Shown: piece after piece, positions 45,037-55,106 of the stretch | Layout: every line of letters begins with the position of its first letter | Numbering within the stretch: the first letter of the stretch is position 1 | From: JBEVJK01 sp963791325 | Lineage (GTDB): Bacteria > Pseudomonadota > Alphaproteobacteria > Rhizobiales > Rhizobiaceae | Assembly: GCA_963791325.1 (NCBI GenBank) | Contig: CAWBRU010000023.1 | Location: 342,190 to 406,189 of the forward strand | Direction: 5' to 3' | DNA length: 64,000 nt | Program-made: the position numbers and the translations under genes | Notes under the pieces: generated by a model | The model's database searches: none | What the model saw: only the letters and a program-made list of their open reading frames with translations | What the model was told of the DNA's origin: nothing

Positions 45037-47127
45037 CTCGCTGTCCCAGCGCCAGGACATCATCCTGATCGGGCTGCTGATGACCATCGTGGTGGTCATG
45101 ATCATCCCGCTGCCGACACCGCTGATCGATCTGCTGATCGCCACCAATCTCAGCCTGACGATGATGGTGCTGGTGGTCGCCGTCTATCTGAAGCGGCCTG
45201 AGGAGTTCTCCGCGCTGCCGGCGGTCATCCTGATCGCCACCACGTTCCGCCTGGCGATCACCATCTCCACCACGCGCCTGATCCTGGCGCAGGCCAATGC
45301 CGGCGCCATCATCGATACCTTCGGCAACTTCGTCACCCGGGGCAGCCTGGTCGTCGGACTGGTGATCTTCTTGATCATCACCACCGTTCAGTTCCTCGTC
45401 ATTACCAAGGGCTCCGAGCGGGTCGCCGAGGTGGCGGCGCGGTTCAGCCTCGACGGCATGCCGGGCCGGCAAATGAGCATCGATGCCGAACTGCGCAACG
45501 GGCGACATCACTGCGGCCGAAGCGCAGCTGCGCCGCATCCAGCTCGAAAAGGAGAATCAGTTCTTCGGCGCCATGGACGGCGCGATGAAATTCGTCAAGG
45601 GCGATGCCATTGCCGGGCTGATCATTGTCGCCATCAATCTCATCGGCGGCATCGGCGTCGGCTTGCTCTCCAAGGGCATGCCGATCGAGGCCGCGCTCAA
45701 CGTCTATTCGCGGCTTACGGTCGGTGACGGGTTGGTGAGCCAGATTCCCGCCCTGCTGCTGTCGATGTGCGCCGGCACGATCATCACCCGTGTCAACAGC
45801 GGCAAGAACGCCGATCTGGGCAGCGAGATCCTGGCCCAGCTCGCCGGCCGCTCGCGCCTGCTCTACACCGCCGCCGCGATGATCGCCGGTCTCGGCCTGA
45901 TCCCGGGCTTCCCCCTGATGCTGTTCCTGACCATCGCCGCGCTGCTCGCCGGCGCTGCCACCAAGATGGCGCGCCGCGAACGGCGCGAGGCGGAAGCGGC
46001 CGAGCCGATGACCGCGGACGGCAAGCGCCAGCCGCTCGGCAAAGCCGCTGCCGCCGCCGCTGGCGATATCGACGCCAGCGCCGACGACACGGTGATCGTG
46101 GCCGTCGGCAGCGCGGTTTTCAAGGCGATCGACCGGCAGCTGTTCGCCGTGATGCGCGAGCGGGAGCTGGACGCGCTGCAGGAGCAGACCGGCCTGGCGT
46201 TCCAGCCGTTCGGCATCGCCCTCGACCTCAGCTTGGGAGCGAACGAGATTTCGCATTCTGCTCGACCGCGTCGCGGGCTTCTCCGCCGCGCTGCCCGACG
46301 GCGTGCGCGCAGCGGTCTGCGATCCCGACATTCTCACCATCAACGGCTTCGGCGGCATCCGCCTCGATTCGGTCTGGCGGTTGCGCTCGGCCTATTGGGT
46401 CGATCCAAGCGCAATCGCCACGCTGGAGGCCGTCGATGCACAGATCCTGGATCCGACGGCGCTGATCGTGCGGACGACGGGCTCGTTCGTGCGCAGAAAC
46501 GCGCACCGCATCCTCGGCTATCGGCATGTTCAGCTGATCGTCAAGGAGCTCGGCATCGAGCACGAGCAGCTCGCCGTGCAGATCTCGCAGACCATTTCGG
46601 CGGTCCAGCTGCTCAACGTCATGCGCCGTCTGCTGCTCGAAGGCGTGCCGTTGGCGCCGCGGCGCCTGCTGTTCGAGGCCATGCTCGAGGCTTCCGTGAC
46701 CGGCGGCAGCGCCGGCCACCTCGCCGGCATGGTGCGCACCACGATGGCCCGCCAGATCTGTGCCGGTCACGCCGACCAGGGCCGCGTCCTTGCCGGGCAC
46801 CTGCTCGAGCCGGCGCTGGAGGTGGAACTGCGCAGCAGCCTGGCGCGGGAGAGCGACGAGCTGGCGCTGGCGCCTCGTCCGGAAATTGCATCGGCGCTTC
46901 TCGAGCAGGTCTCCGCCAATCTCCAGGCCGCGGAGCTCGGCGCCCAGGCGCCGATCCTGGTCACCGTCGAGGAGCTGCGCTGGCCGCTGTCGAAATTCCT
47001 GCGCACGCACGGGCTCGACGTCACCGTGCTCGCCTTCGGCGAGATCACCCCCGACTTTCTGTTCACGCCGGTCGGCACGCTGAGCGTCCCGGCCGCCCCA
47101 ATCCCCATCGAGGAGCTCGCCGCCTAG
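45020..47127 (+). pseudogene. sctV: SctV (HrcV/RhcV) export gate protein, two frameshifts
   Basis: Frame one (from ATG 45020) covers the first membrane helices (IILIGLLMTIVVVMIIPLP, the FHIPEP-like LPAVILIATTFRLAI...). It breaks at GGG 45500-45502. Frame two carries the rest of the membrane part and linker (GDITAAEAQLRR, RLTVGDGLVSQIPALLLS) and breaks at TTT 46249-46251. Frame three holds the cytoplasmic ring domain to 47127 (LTVEELRWPL-type end). Deleting one base at each site gives exactly 701 residues, the normal SctV size. So either two real +1 mutations in short homopolymers have destroyed the gene or they are sequence errors. Confidence 0.88.
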
Positions 47128-47239
47128 CAGACTACCTAGGTATTCAACGACACTTCAGGAGCTTGGGGAAAAGGCGCAGGTCTGACATGCCGGCCTCTGC
47201 AACCCGCCACCGCCGGACCTCGATGAAAGGATCCATCCG

Positions 47240-47416
47240 ATGCAGCCGATAGCCACCAATGCATTGAACACGCCTAACAATTTGCCACAGCTGACGCCTG
47301 CGGCAGGGGCCGCCGGCCAGCCGACGCAGCAGCAGAGCCAGGCGATGGCAATCGCCTTTGCCAGCGTGCTCAACCAGGTGATCGCCGCCGCCAACGAAAA
47401 CGCCAGCAACCAGTGA
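47240..47416 (+). CDS. Small secreted-type T3S protein
   Basis: A 58-residue protein from ATG 47240 behind GAAAGGATCCATCCG. It is Asn/Gln/Ala-rich with one C-terminal helix (AMAIAFASVLNQVIAAANEN) and no charge cluster or cysteine. Size and place right before the inner-rod gene suggest a needle or pilin subunit, a role also possible for the 57- and 71-residue proteins; only one is likely to be the main filament. Too short for routine gene calling. Confidence 0.6.
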   Translation: MQPIATNALNTPNNLPQLTPAAGAAGQPTQQQSQAMAIAFASVLNQVIAAANENASNQ

Positions 47417-47421
47417 CCAGC

Positions 47422-47865
47422 ATGATCATCGATCCGGTATCGCAATCACTCCAACGCCTTCCGATGACGGCAACCGAACCGGCGCGGCCGCCGGCGCAGT
47501 CGGCGCTCCCGGCGGCCGATCCGGGGACGCCTACCCTTTCGATCCGGCCCGCGGCCAGCTCGTCCATCGAGCCAGCGAGCCTCCCCGAGACGGTCGGTGC
47601 AAGGATTTATGAAGCAATCGATGCGATCGGTGTTGGGCTGAAACCGAAAGTTGCAAGCGATGGGGCGAAGGTGGACGCGGCGAAGCAGAAGCTGTCGCCC
47701 GATGCAGAAGTGCTCTCGGCTTCGGGCAGATCGCCGGGAGCCGGCAGCAACGAAGGCCTCGATATGCTGAACAAGGCGTTCGACCATGCGGTGTTCTTGG
47801 CGGCCGTCAACCAGGTGGTCAGTGGCGTGGGCGACACGGCCCGGACACTGGTCAGGCAGCAATAG
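47422..47865 (+). CDS. sctI: SctI inner-rod protein (NolB position)
   Basis: A 147-residue protein with a long Pro/Ala/Ser-rich N-terminus and a conserved-looking C-terminal helix pair, LDMLNKAFDHAVFLAAVNQV followed by VGDTARTLVRQQ, which matches the SctI/YscI tail. It sits directly before sctJ, as nolB does in rhizobial loci. ATG 47422 preferred to the GTG at 47413, which lies inside the previous stop. Confidence 0.7.
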   Translation: MIIDPVSQSLQRLPMTATEPARPPAQSALPAADPGTPTLSIRPAASSSIEPASLPETVGARIYEAIDAIGVGLKPKVASDGAKVDAAKQKLSPDAEVLSASGRSPGAGSNEGLDMLNKAFDHAVFLAAVNQVVSGVGDTARTLVRQQ

Positions 47866-47875
47866 GCGGCGGCAA

Positions 47876-48625
47876 ATGGCCAAAACTGAAGCTGGGTGTG
47901 GGATGCGGCGGATGGGGTCCAAGCTCGTCCGCAACGTTGCGGCGGCTGCGCTGGCCGGCCTGCTGCTCGCCGGTTGCCAGTCGCAGCTCTACTCCGATCT
48001 CGACGAGCGCGCAGCCAATGAGATGGTGGCGGTGCTGGCCGCGGCCGGGATCGAGGCCAGCCGCACCGAAGCCGGCAGCGGCCGCTTCGCGATCTCCGTC
48101 GATCGCTCGAGCCTGGCGGATGCGATCGCCGCGCTTTCGGCCAAGGGTCTGCCGCGCCAGTCTTTCGGCTCGCTCGGCGAGGTGTTCAAATCGGACAAGC
48201 TGGTCTCGACGCCGTTCGAGGAGCGCGCACGCTTCATGTATGCGCTCAACCAGGAGCTTTCGGACAGCATTTCCCGGATCGGCGGGGTAGCGTCCGCGCG
48301 CGTCCATATCATTGTGCCCGAGCCCTCGCCGTTCAGCACCAAGGCGGCGGCACCGCGCGCCTCGGTATTCATCTACAAGAGCGCGGGAGCCGATCTTTCC
48401 AGCATGGTCCCGACGGTGAAGAACCTGGTGCTGAACAGCGTCGAAGGTCTCACCTACGACAACATCGAAGTCGCCATGTTCGACGAAAGCGCCCTGCCCG
48501 CCCCGGGCGGCGCCGCGATCCGCGCCACCGGGATCGTCTGGCCCGCAATCCTGCTCGCAGCGCTGGTGAGCGCCTTCTTTCTGCTGCTGCGCTTCGTCCG
48601 CAGCGTTGAGCAGGCGGGGGACTGA
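47876..48625 (+). CDS. sctJ: SctJ (HrcJ/RhcJ) lipoprotein ring
   Basis: A 249-residue lipoprotein: lipobox LAGC with Cys34, the two ring-building domains (SDLDERAANEMVAVLAAAGI and the SDSISRIGGVASARVHIIVP block), and a C-terminal membrane anchor (WPAILLAALVSAFFLLLRF). A textbook SctJ/FliF-like protein forming the inner ring. The start ATG 47876 gives a slightly long signal; M13 is an alternative. Confidence 0.93.
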   Translation: MAKTEAGCGMRRMGSKLVRNVAAAALAGLLLAGCQSQLYSDLDERAANEMVAVLAAAGIEASRTEAGSGRFAISVDRSSLADAIAALSAKGLPRQSFGSLGEVFKSDKLVSTPFEERARFMYALNQELSDSISRIGGVASARVHIIVPEPSPFSTKAAAPRASVFIYKSAGADLSSMVPTVKNLVLNSVEGLTYDNIEVAMFDESALPAPGGAAIRATGIVWPAILLAALVSAFFLLLRFVRSVEQAGD

Positions 48626-48626
48626 G

Positions 48627-49230
48627 ATGCAAGCGGTGGCCATCGAAACGGTGTCGCAATTGAACGAGGCCGCACGTCAGGCCTGGGTCCGGGCGATCGG
48701 CTCGGACCGCATCGCCGCCGCGCTCGCCGCTGCCCCGCGGCTGCGCCAGCGCGTCGTCGTCAGCGCGCTGGCGGCCAATCACCTCGGGGCGCTGCCGGCG
48801 CCGGTCGACGAGGCGCGCCTCTTCGAGGCGCATGCCTATCTCCGCCAGCCCGAGCGAGTTCAGGCGGCTTTGCGGCATGACCCTCCATGCGCCCCTGCTC
48901 CGCCGGCAGACGGGGCGCCGGGAATTTGCGGCTCTGGCGGCGATGTTTCCGCTGCCGGATTTGCAGCTCGTCTGCCGCATGCCGGACCTCGACGGGCTTA
49001 GGTTCGCCGGCGAAGGCGAGCTTGCGCGGCTGTCCCAGGCAGTCGAAGCCGCCGGGGCGGAATGCATCGCCCGCTGGATCGGCAGCCTTCCCGAACGGCT
49101 GCGCGACGAAATGATGCTGTGCGTACCGCCGCCGCCCGAGACCGGCCGGGGCTTCGATCTGCCCGCGGGCGCAGCCGCTGCCATCGTCAGGCGCATCGCC
49201 GCCGAACTCGCGACCGGACCTTTAGGATGA
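48627..49230 (+). pseudogene. sctK: SctK (NolU position), one frameshift
   Basis: Starts 1 base after sctJ. The first frame gives QAVAIETVSQLNEAARQAWV ... LFEAHAYLRQP and then loses sense near 48852; the second frame resumes SEFRRLCGMTLHAPLLRRQT and runs to the stop overlapping sctL. Removing one base yields exactly 200 residues. Sequence and position (between sctJ and sctL) identify the SctK sorting-platform family, which is poorly conserved. Confidence 0.72.
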
Positions 49231-49844
49231 CGGCCGCCAAGCCCTATGCGGGTCGGCTCGTCGCGCGCCTCGGCCCGGACGGCGGCCGGGCGATGGTGCC
49301 GACCGATCCGGTGGAACGCGCCCGCCTCGAGGCGGCTGCGATCCTGGCCGAGGCGCAGGCTGCCGCCGAGGCTCATCGCGCGGCGCTTTCTGCGCAGGCG
49401 GAGGCAGAATTCGGAAGGGCGCTGGCCGAACGGCTCACTTCAGCGGCCTTTGCCTATGAACAGGGACTGCGCGACGTCACCGGCACTCTGGCGGCCATTC
49501 TCGACGATGCCGTCCGCCAGATCCTCGGCCAGGCGCCGCAGCGGACGGCCGGGCTTGCCGCCTTGCGCACCGCAATTGCCCGGCGCGTCGGCGAAACGAG
49601 GCTCACCATCCACGTCTGCCGCCGTGACTACCCGGCGATGAAGGCGGCGGAGAGCGAAACGGCGCCCCCGACCTCGGGCGCCGTTGCGGTGCTGATCGAC
49701 GAGCAGCTCGCCCCGGGAGAGTGCGTTCTCGACACCGGCACCCAGCGGTTCGAGGTTGGGCTCGAGGCGCAGATCCGCGCCTTCCGGCGAAGCCTGGTCG
49801 GCACCCTCGATGCGTTGGTCAGGGACGAAGATGAATCTGGCTGA
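49227..49844 (+). CDS. sctL: SctL (NolV position) stator protein
   Basis: A 205-residue FliH/SctL-type protein. The N-terminal half is a long helix (RARLEAAAILAEAQAAAEAHRA...), the C-terminal half a V-ATPase E-subunit-like domain (IDEQLAPGECVLDTGTQRFEVGLEAQI). It regulates and anchors the SctN ATPase. ATG 49227 overlaps the sctK stop. Its 3' end overlaps the presumed sctN start at 49831. Confidence 0.82.
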   Translation: MTAAKPYAGRLVARLGPDGGRAMVPTDPVERARLEAAAILAEAQAAAEAHRAALSAQAEAEFGRALAERLTSAAFAYEQGLRDVTGTLAAILDDAVRQILGQAPQRTAGLAALRTAIARRVGETRLTIHVCRRDYPAMKAAESETAPPTSGAVAVLIDEQLAPGECVLDTGTQRFEVGLEAQIRAFRRSLVGTLDALVRDEDESG

Positions 49845-49863
49845 GACCCCGGCCCTTGCCGGG
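49831..49863 (+). pseudogene. sctN: Remnant of sctN start
   Basis: ATG 49831 overlaps the sctL stop and reads MNLAETPALAG, a plausible SctN ATPase N-terminus at the position where rhcN/sctN is expected. Beyond about codon 11 no SctN sequence follows; the frame passes into the region preceding an integrase gene. The ATPase gene therefore appears interrupted here by the element on the right. Confidence 0.5.
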
Positions 49864-49980
49864 CCTGGATTTGGCTCCGCGAAAGCGCGGAAATCCGCCG
49901 AAAGGCTACTTGTTACCGCTGTTGCTAGCCCCTACCTTGGTGTTGCCGCGAGTGGCGCGGTTTTACTCCCAGGTGACGAC

Positions 49981-51297
49981 ATGGTGACGACACGGCGCCC
50001 GCCGGCTGAACAAGACAGCCATCGACGCCCTCAAGCCGGCCGCCAGGCCTACGTCGTCTACGACAGCGAGATGACCCGGTCTTTCGGTGCGCGTGGCGCC
50101 CTCCGGCACCAAGACGTGGCGGGTCGAGTACCGGGTCGCCCCCGGCGGTCGCGGCGCCCCGGTCAAGCGGATGACCTTGGGAAGCTCGACCGAGATCACC
50201 GCCGAGCAGGCACGCAAGCAGGCGCTCGCCATCCGCGCCGATGCGGGCCGAGGGCCTCGACCCGGCCGCGGCCCGCCTCGCCCGCCGCCGCGAGTTGACC
50301 GTTCTCCAGCTGATTGAGCTTTACCTCGCCGAGGGGCTCACCGTGCAGAGCGGCCATCGTGCGGGCGCCCCGATGAAACCGGCAACAGTCCAGGGCGTCA
50401 CCGCAGTGCTCCTCCACCATGTGGCGCCGCTGATCGGGGCGAAGAAGCTGGGCGACATCGGCCCCGGCGACATGGAGCGCCTCAGCCGGGCAGTTGCCGC
50501 CGGCAAGACCGGCAAGGCCCGCGACAGGCGCCAGATCGGCCGTCACGTTCGCGGCGGGTTGAGCGCGGCGACGAAGGCGGTGCGCATCGTCTCGGCAATG
50601 TTCAGCTTCGCCATGCGGCGCGGATTGATGGCCGCCAACCCCTGCCCCCTCGCCACGGTTCGCCGCTCCGACGCTCGCCGCGAGCGTTATCTCAGCCTCG
50701 ACGAGATCGCCCTGCTCGGCAAAGCCATCGGCGCTCTGGAGGCGGCAAGCAGGATCAACGCGAAGGCCGCCGACATCGTCCGCCTGCTGCTGTTTACCGG
50801 CTGCTCGTCGCAACGAGATCAACCGGCTCACCTGGGACGAGGTCGATTTGAAGGGCATGCGGCTGGTGCTGGCCGAGACCAAGACCGGCAAGTCGGTCCG
50901 GCCGCTGGCCGCCCCGGCAGCCGCTCTCTTGGCCTCACTGACGCGGGTCGACGGCTCGCCCTGGGTGTTTCCGAGCCAGCGCGGCGATAGCCCCTACGGC
51001 GGCCTGCAGCGAGCCTGGAAGGCGATCCTCGAAGAGAGTGGCCTCGCCGGCACTGGCGCCAGCCTGCACACGCTGCGCCACTCGGTCGGCTCCCAGGCGG
51101 TCAGCGGCGGCGAGAGCTTGCCGTTGACGGGCGCCATCTTGGGCCACGCCAAGCAGAGCAGCACCGCCATCTACGCGCATTTGCAGCGCGAGCCCGCGCG
51201 CGCCGCCGCCGACCGGGCGATCGCGCCGATTGCGGCCGCGCTGGAAGGCAAGCCGGCCGCCGAGGTGGTGTCGATTGCGAGCAAGGCCGGCCGCTGA
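49981..51297 (+). pseudogene. Tyrosine integrase, several frameshifts
   Basis: Pieces in successive frames add up to a phage integrase: the start MVTTRR..., the arm domain (TKTWRVEYRVAPGGRGAPVK), the core-binding domain (ATVQGVTAVLLHHVAPLIGA), and the catalytic domain (LLLFTGC, then after a shift near 50810 LHTLRHSVGS with H-x-x-R, ILGHAKQSSTAIYAHL with histidine and tyrosine). At least three single-base shifts; not functional as written. It lies at the left border of the foreign DNA, with sctN just upstream. Confidence 0.85.
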
Positions 51298-51947
51298 GCC
51301 TGGCGAAGCTCGCCGCTGCGGTCGCTGATGCCGCCGATGGCCGGCTCAAGGCGATCCAAGCCGTGATTGATTATGGCAGGGCACTGCAGGAGGGGCCGTG
51401 AGCGGGATGGGCGCCGGATATCCAACAAGGCGTTCGCCGAATGGGTGAGCGAGACCAAATGGTCGATGTCGGTAAGCCTTGGAATGTGCCGCCAAGAGCG
51501 TACAGCAGCCATGAACCTTGCCGAACTTGTCCGCAGCATTGGTGCTGCGGACGGCTTTTGCCGACTGCCCAAACACTACCCCGATGCATATCATGTCCTG
51601 GTGGCGCAGAAGTGGCCCTGAGGCTGAGGCCAGAGAAAGCCGCCAAGGCTGAAATCCACCGCCAAGGCTATGGAAGCCATTAAGACGATGGAAGCGCTCG
51701 GCGAGAAGTTCCCCCCGATAAGGCAAGCCGTCGCCCTGTCTCCTCATTGCCGCCGGGACACGTGTCCTGGTAGGTCACTAAGCTATTGATTTAAATGAGG
51801 AAACCTCTCGCGCCTCCCGCGATGGCGGTGCCATCTATGATGACGCGCGTGCGCTGGCTGGTCCGTTGACCATCGATGAGCGCGCGCGGCGGAGGCGGCC
51901 GACGAAAACCGCCGAGATGAGTTTCTGAACGGTACGGAGGCAATGCC
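51298..51947. other. No intact gene
   Basis: Only short frames. A piece around 51511-51621 (MNLAELVRSIGAADGFCRLP) looks coding but ends after some 35 codons. Otherwise decayed element DNA. Confidence 0.4.
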
Positions 51948-52248
51948 ATGACCAAGAAGTTCACCACGGATGGGGCTCTCTGACTATCGAAAAAGAGCAC
52001 GGCTTCCGCCGCGCGCCGGCGACGCTGCGCAAATTGCGCCTCGCGGGCGGCGGGCCGATTTTTTCCGGCTCAACGGCAACACGGTTTTGTACTCGGCTGA
52101 GGATCTCGACCGGTGGGTCGAAGAAAGGCTGACGAGACACAGTGCTCGACGGCGTCCTATGGCGCCGAGGCGGCCGAATGAACGCCGGGCGGCTTGCGCG
52201 CCACCCGGCGGGAAAGCTATTCGTACGTTGAAGCGTGACGAGATCTAA
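51948..52248 (+). pseudogene. Excisionase-like helix-turn-helix protein, frameshifted
   Basis: ATG 51948 (after ACGGAGGCAATGCC) starts MTKKFTTDGA, then a stop arises from a lost base. Other frames continue HGFRRAPATLRKLRLAGGGP and FRLNGNTVLYSAEDLDRWVE, a clear phage excisionase/HTH-17 pattern. Would control excision or early gene expression in the intact element. Confidence 0.75.
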
Positions 52249-52686
52249 GCCGACCCCCGCCCGCCACCGCAGGCTCCCGGCGATTTTCCGTAACCGGAGA
52301 TTGCCATGCGAGTGCGTGACGATAACCACCAGAAACCGCGAATAATCATAGTCGTAGGGACAGAGCGCAGCTGCGTCGCGAGGCGGCGGATTCGATCCCC
52401 TGTGGCCGCCAAAAAGGTGGCCTTCCGCTGGCGGCGGAGGTGACCATGACGGCTGACGGCAACGGCGCGGGGGTCACCAAAATCCGGCGGCGTGGGCGGC
52501 CCCGCACGGCCAGCCGGTGCCGGCTGTCGAGCGCATGCGCGCGTTTCGGGCCCGGCAGAAGAAGTCAAGGCCAAGCCGCGCAAGGCCAAGCCCGCCGCAG
52601 CGCAGCTCGGTGCCGATCCCCGCAGAGCGCGACTGCGTCGCCAGGCCAGGTTACCGTGGCGCGGCCGCTCGCATCAATCGGGCGCT
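52249..52686 (+). other. Decayed small phage genes
   Basis: Two small frames: 52305-52443 encodes a basic peptide starting MRVRDDNHQK. From 52446, MTADGNGAGVTKIRRRGRPR continues, after a lost base, as PVPAVERMRAFRARQKK. The second resembles a small phage DNA-binding protein with a GRPR hook. Neither is intact enough to name. Confidence 0.4.
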
Positions 52687-53187
52687 ATGGATCTGATCCT
52701 GGCGACGCCGCCCTGGCAGCTGCGCTTACAGGATGTTCGTCGCGCTACGGCTGCGAGATCCAGCCGGCCGCCGCTGATAGCGTCCTGGCCCTATGGGCGA
52801 CGGCGCCGATGCTGGCCGACGCGCTCCGGGTGATGGCCGGCTGGGACTTCCACTACCGCTCGTGTGCGTGCTGGTCGACGGACCTGAGCGGAGGTGCGCC
52901 ACTGCGTAACAACGGCACCGGGCTGTTCGCGGACGGACACCGGATCTGCTGCTTTTCGGCACGCGCGGCACGCCGATCCTGCCGCCGGTGGGCACGCCAC
53001 CCTCGGTGTTCGTCGGGGGGGGTGCATGAGCCAGGCGGCAAGCCCGACGCGGCCTACGCCAGGTGTCGACCGGATGTTCCCGGCGGCGAGGAAGATCGAA
53101 CTGTTTGCCGAGGGAGCGGCGGGCCGGTTGGACGCTCGAGCACGCCAGGCGCCGACGACGGCGCCGGGATGGCCCGCAGCGCGGTAG
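52687..53187 (+). pseudogene. MT-A70-type DNA adenine methyltransferase remnant
   Basis: MDLILATPPWQ at 52687 corresponds to the catalytic DPPW block (here ATPPW), followed in other frames by LALWATAPMLADALRVMAGW, FHYRSCACW, GVHEPGGKPDAAYAR and ARKIELFAEG. Together these are the ordered blocks of an MT-A70 family N6-adenine methyltransferase, common in phages. At least four frame changes and the altered catalytic aspartate make it dead. Confidence 0.75.
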
Positions 53188-53313
53188 AGGAGGCCGAGGA
53201 GGCCCGGCGATTGCGGCGCCTGCGGCCGTGGATGAGGCTGCCGCCGCCGAGCGTGTGCAGGCCGCGCGCGAGGCGATGCAGCAGGCCGGGCTGCTGCCGG
53301 GAGGCCGCCGGTG

Positions 53314-53481
53314 ATGGCCGTCACCCGACTGCGCCCCAAAGACCTGCGCCAACCGCCCGATGACGAGGAGCAATGGCTCTTGGCCCTGCTCCAGGAGGTC
53401 GACTTCGGCTTCGCCCAGATCGCCCGCAACATGATCTGGCACCGCCTTGTATATCGTCACGGCGCTACGGAGCCCCGGTGA
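53314..53481 (+). CDS. Small phage-type protein
   Basis: A 55-residue frame, MAVTRLRPKDLRQPPDDEEQ..., helical (WLLALLQEVDFGFAQIARNM). Its stop overlaps the next start (TGATG), a sign of a real gene pair. Function unknown. Confidence 0.45.
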   Translation: MAVTRLRPKDLRQPPDDEEQWLLALLQEVDFGFAQIARNMIWHRLVYRHGATEPR

Positions 53482-53786
53482 TGAGCGACAACGAATTCGC
53501 CTCGACACCGCGAAGCCGCGCCGCGCTGGCGCGCATGGAAGCCCAGGAGAGGGCCGAATACGAGGCCCGCCGCAAGGCGAAGATCGACGCCGGCCTGGAT
53601 CCCGGCGAGCCGCGCAAACCGCCGCCGACAGGACGCGGGCGGCAGCCCGCCAACGGGAACTTCGAACCGGCTCCGGCCCTTGAGCCACAGCCTTACCTGT
53701 CGGCTCTGGCGACCGCCGTTCAAGCAGGCCGCCGCCGAGGCGCGCGTGAAATCGAAGCGCTATTGGGCGCCGGGCGGCCCGGCTGA
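53481..53786 (+). CDS. Small phage-type protein
   Basis: A 101-residue protein from ATG 53481: a charged helix (RAALARMEAQERAEYEARRK), then a Pro/Gly-rich linker. No domain recognised. Followed directly by another short frame leading into the VapE remnant; one of the few intact frames in this element. Confidence 0.45.
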   Translation: MSDNEFASTPRSRAALARMEAQERAEYEARRKAKIDAGLDPGEPRKPPPTGRGRQPANGNFEPAPALEPQPYLSALATAVQAGRRRGAREIEALLGAGRPG

Positions 53787-53899
53787 TGGCGAATACCCGC
53801 AACAGCCGACGCCATGGTGGCCGGTCACGCCACGTCCCAAACGCAAGCCCAAGAAGCACGCCGCGCCGCGGAAGCCGCGCCCAAGTTGAGGATTCGCTG

Positions 53900-55094
53900 A
53901 TGACGGCTCCGGTGCAGAGGCTCAAGGTCAACTGGCTATCCCAGTGCGTAGCCGACGCCAACGGCAACCCGCTGCCGATTTTCGCCAATGCCTTGGTCGC
54001 ATTGCGCGAAGGCGCTGGAAATGCCTGGCATGCTGGCTATGACGAGCTACAATTGCTGCGATTGTCAAAGCCATTCCCGGTCACCAGGGTTTTCGTGCCG
54101 CGACCACTCACCGATGCCGATGTCGGCGCGATTCAGGAATGGCTTCAGCACGCCGGCATCCGGTCGCATCGGCCACGACATCGTGTTCCAGGCGGTCGAT
54201 GTCGTGGCTCGCGACAACTCCTCCATCCCGTCCGGGACGATCTCGAAAGCTCGCCTGGGACGGCGAGCCACGGCTCTATTGCTGGCTGATCGACCTATCT
54301 GGTGTCGCGCCGATGACGCCCTACGTCGCGGCGGTCGGGCCGATGTTCCTCATCTCGATGGTGGCGCGGGTTTTCCAGCCCGGCTGCAAGGTCGATTACA
54401 TGATGATGTTCGAGGGGCCGCAGGGGTCGGCAAATCGGCCGCCTGTACGATCCTCGGCGGCGTGTGGTATTCGGACGCCCTACCGGAAATCACGGGCGGC
54501 AAGGATGTCCGTGCATCTGGGGGGCAAGTGGGTGATCGAGATTTCCGAGATGTCGGCGATGACGCGCGCTGAGGCCAGCGCACTGAAGGCGTTCATGACG
54601 CGCACGGTCGAGCGGTACCGGCCGCGCTACGGCCGCCAGGAGATGATCCAGCCGCGCCAGTGCGTCTTCGTCGGCACTACGAACAAGGCCGTCTATTTGC
54701 GCGACGAGACCGGGGCCGCCGGTTCTGGCCGGTGAAGGTCGCGAGGATCGACCTCAAGGCGCTGACACGCGATCGCGACCAGTTGTTCGCTGAGGCCGTG
54801 CACTCTACCGCGACGGGGGAGAGTGGTGGCCGGACTCGCGTTCGAGCGCGATCACTTCACTCCGGAGCAGAGGCTCGGTTCGAGGCCGACGCCTGGCAAG
54901 AGGTGATCGAACAGGCCGTCCGCCCGCGCCACGCCGTCACGATCTACGAGATTGCCCACGACATCCTGCACATCGAAACGCCGCGCATCGGCAGCGCCGA
55001 CCAGCGCCGCATCGCCTCGGTGCTTCAGTGCCTCGGCTGGGTGCGAAGAGGCCAGACCGGGAAGGGTCGAATTGAGTGGGGGTTGGCCGCATGA
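53900..55094 (+). pseudogene. VapE-family phage ATPase/primase-associated protein, frameshifted
   Basis: Start MTAPVQRLKVNWLSQCVADA at 53900. Successive frames give PRPLTDADVGAIQEWLQHAG, the region around the ATPase P-loop (FEGPQG), VIEISEMSAMTRAEASALKA, ERYRPRYGRQEMIQPRQCVF with GTTN, then RRFWPVKVARIDLKALTRDR and a winged-helix tail to 55094. This is the virulence-associated E protein of phages and satellites, with a superfamily 3-like ATPase core. At least four frameshifts. Confidence 0.85.
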
Positions 55095-55106
55095 GACCAC
55101 TGAGCA

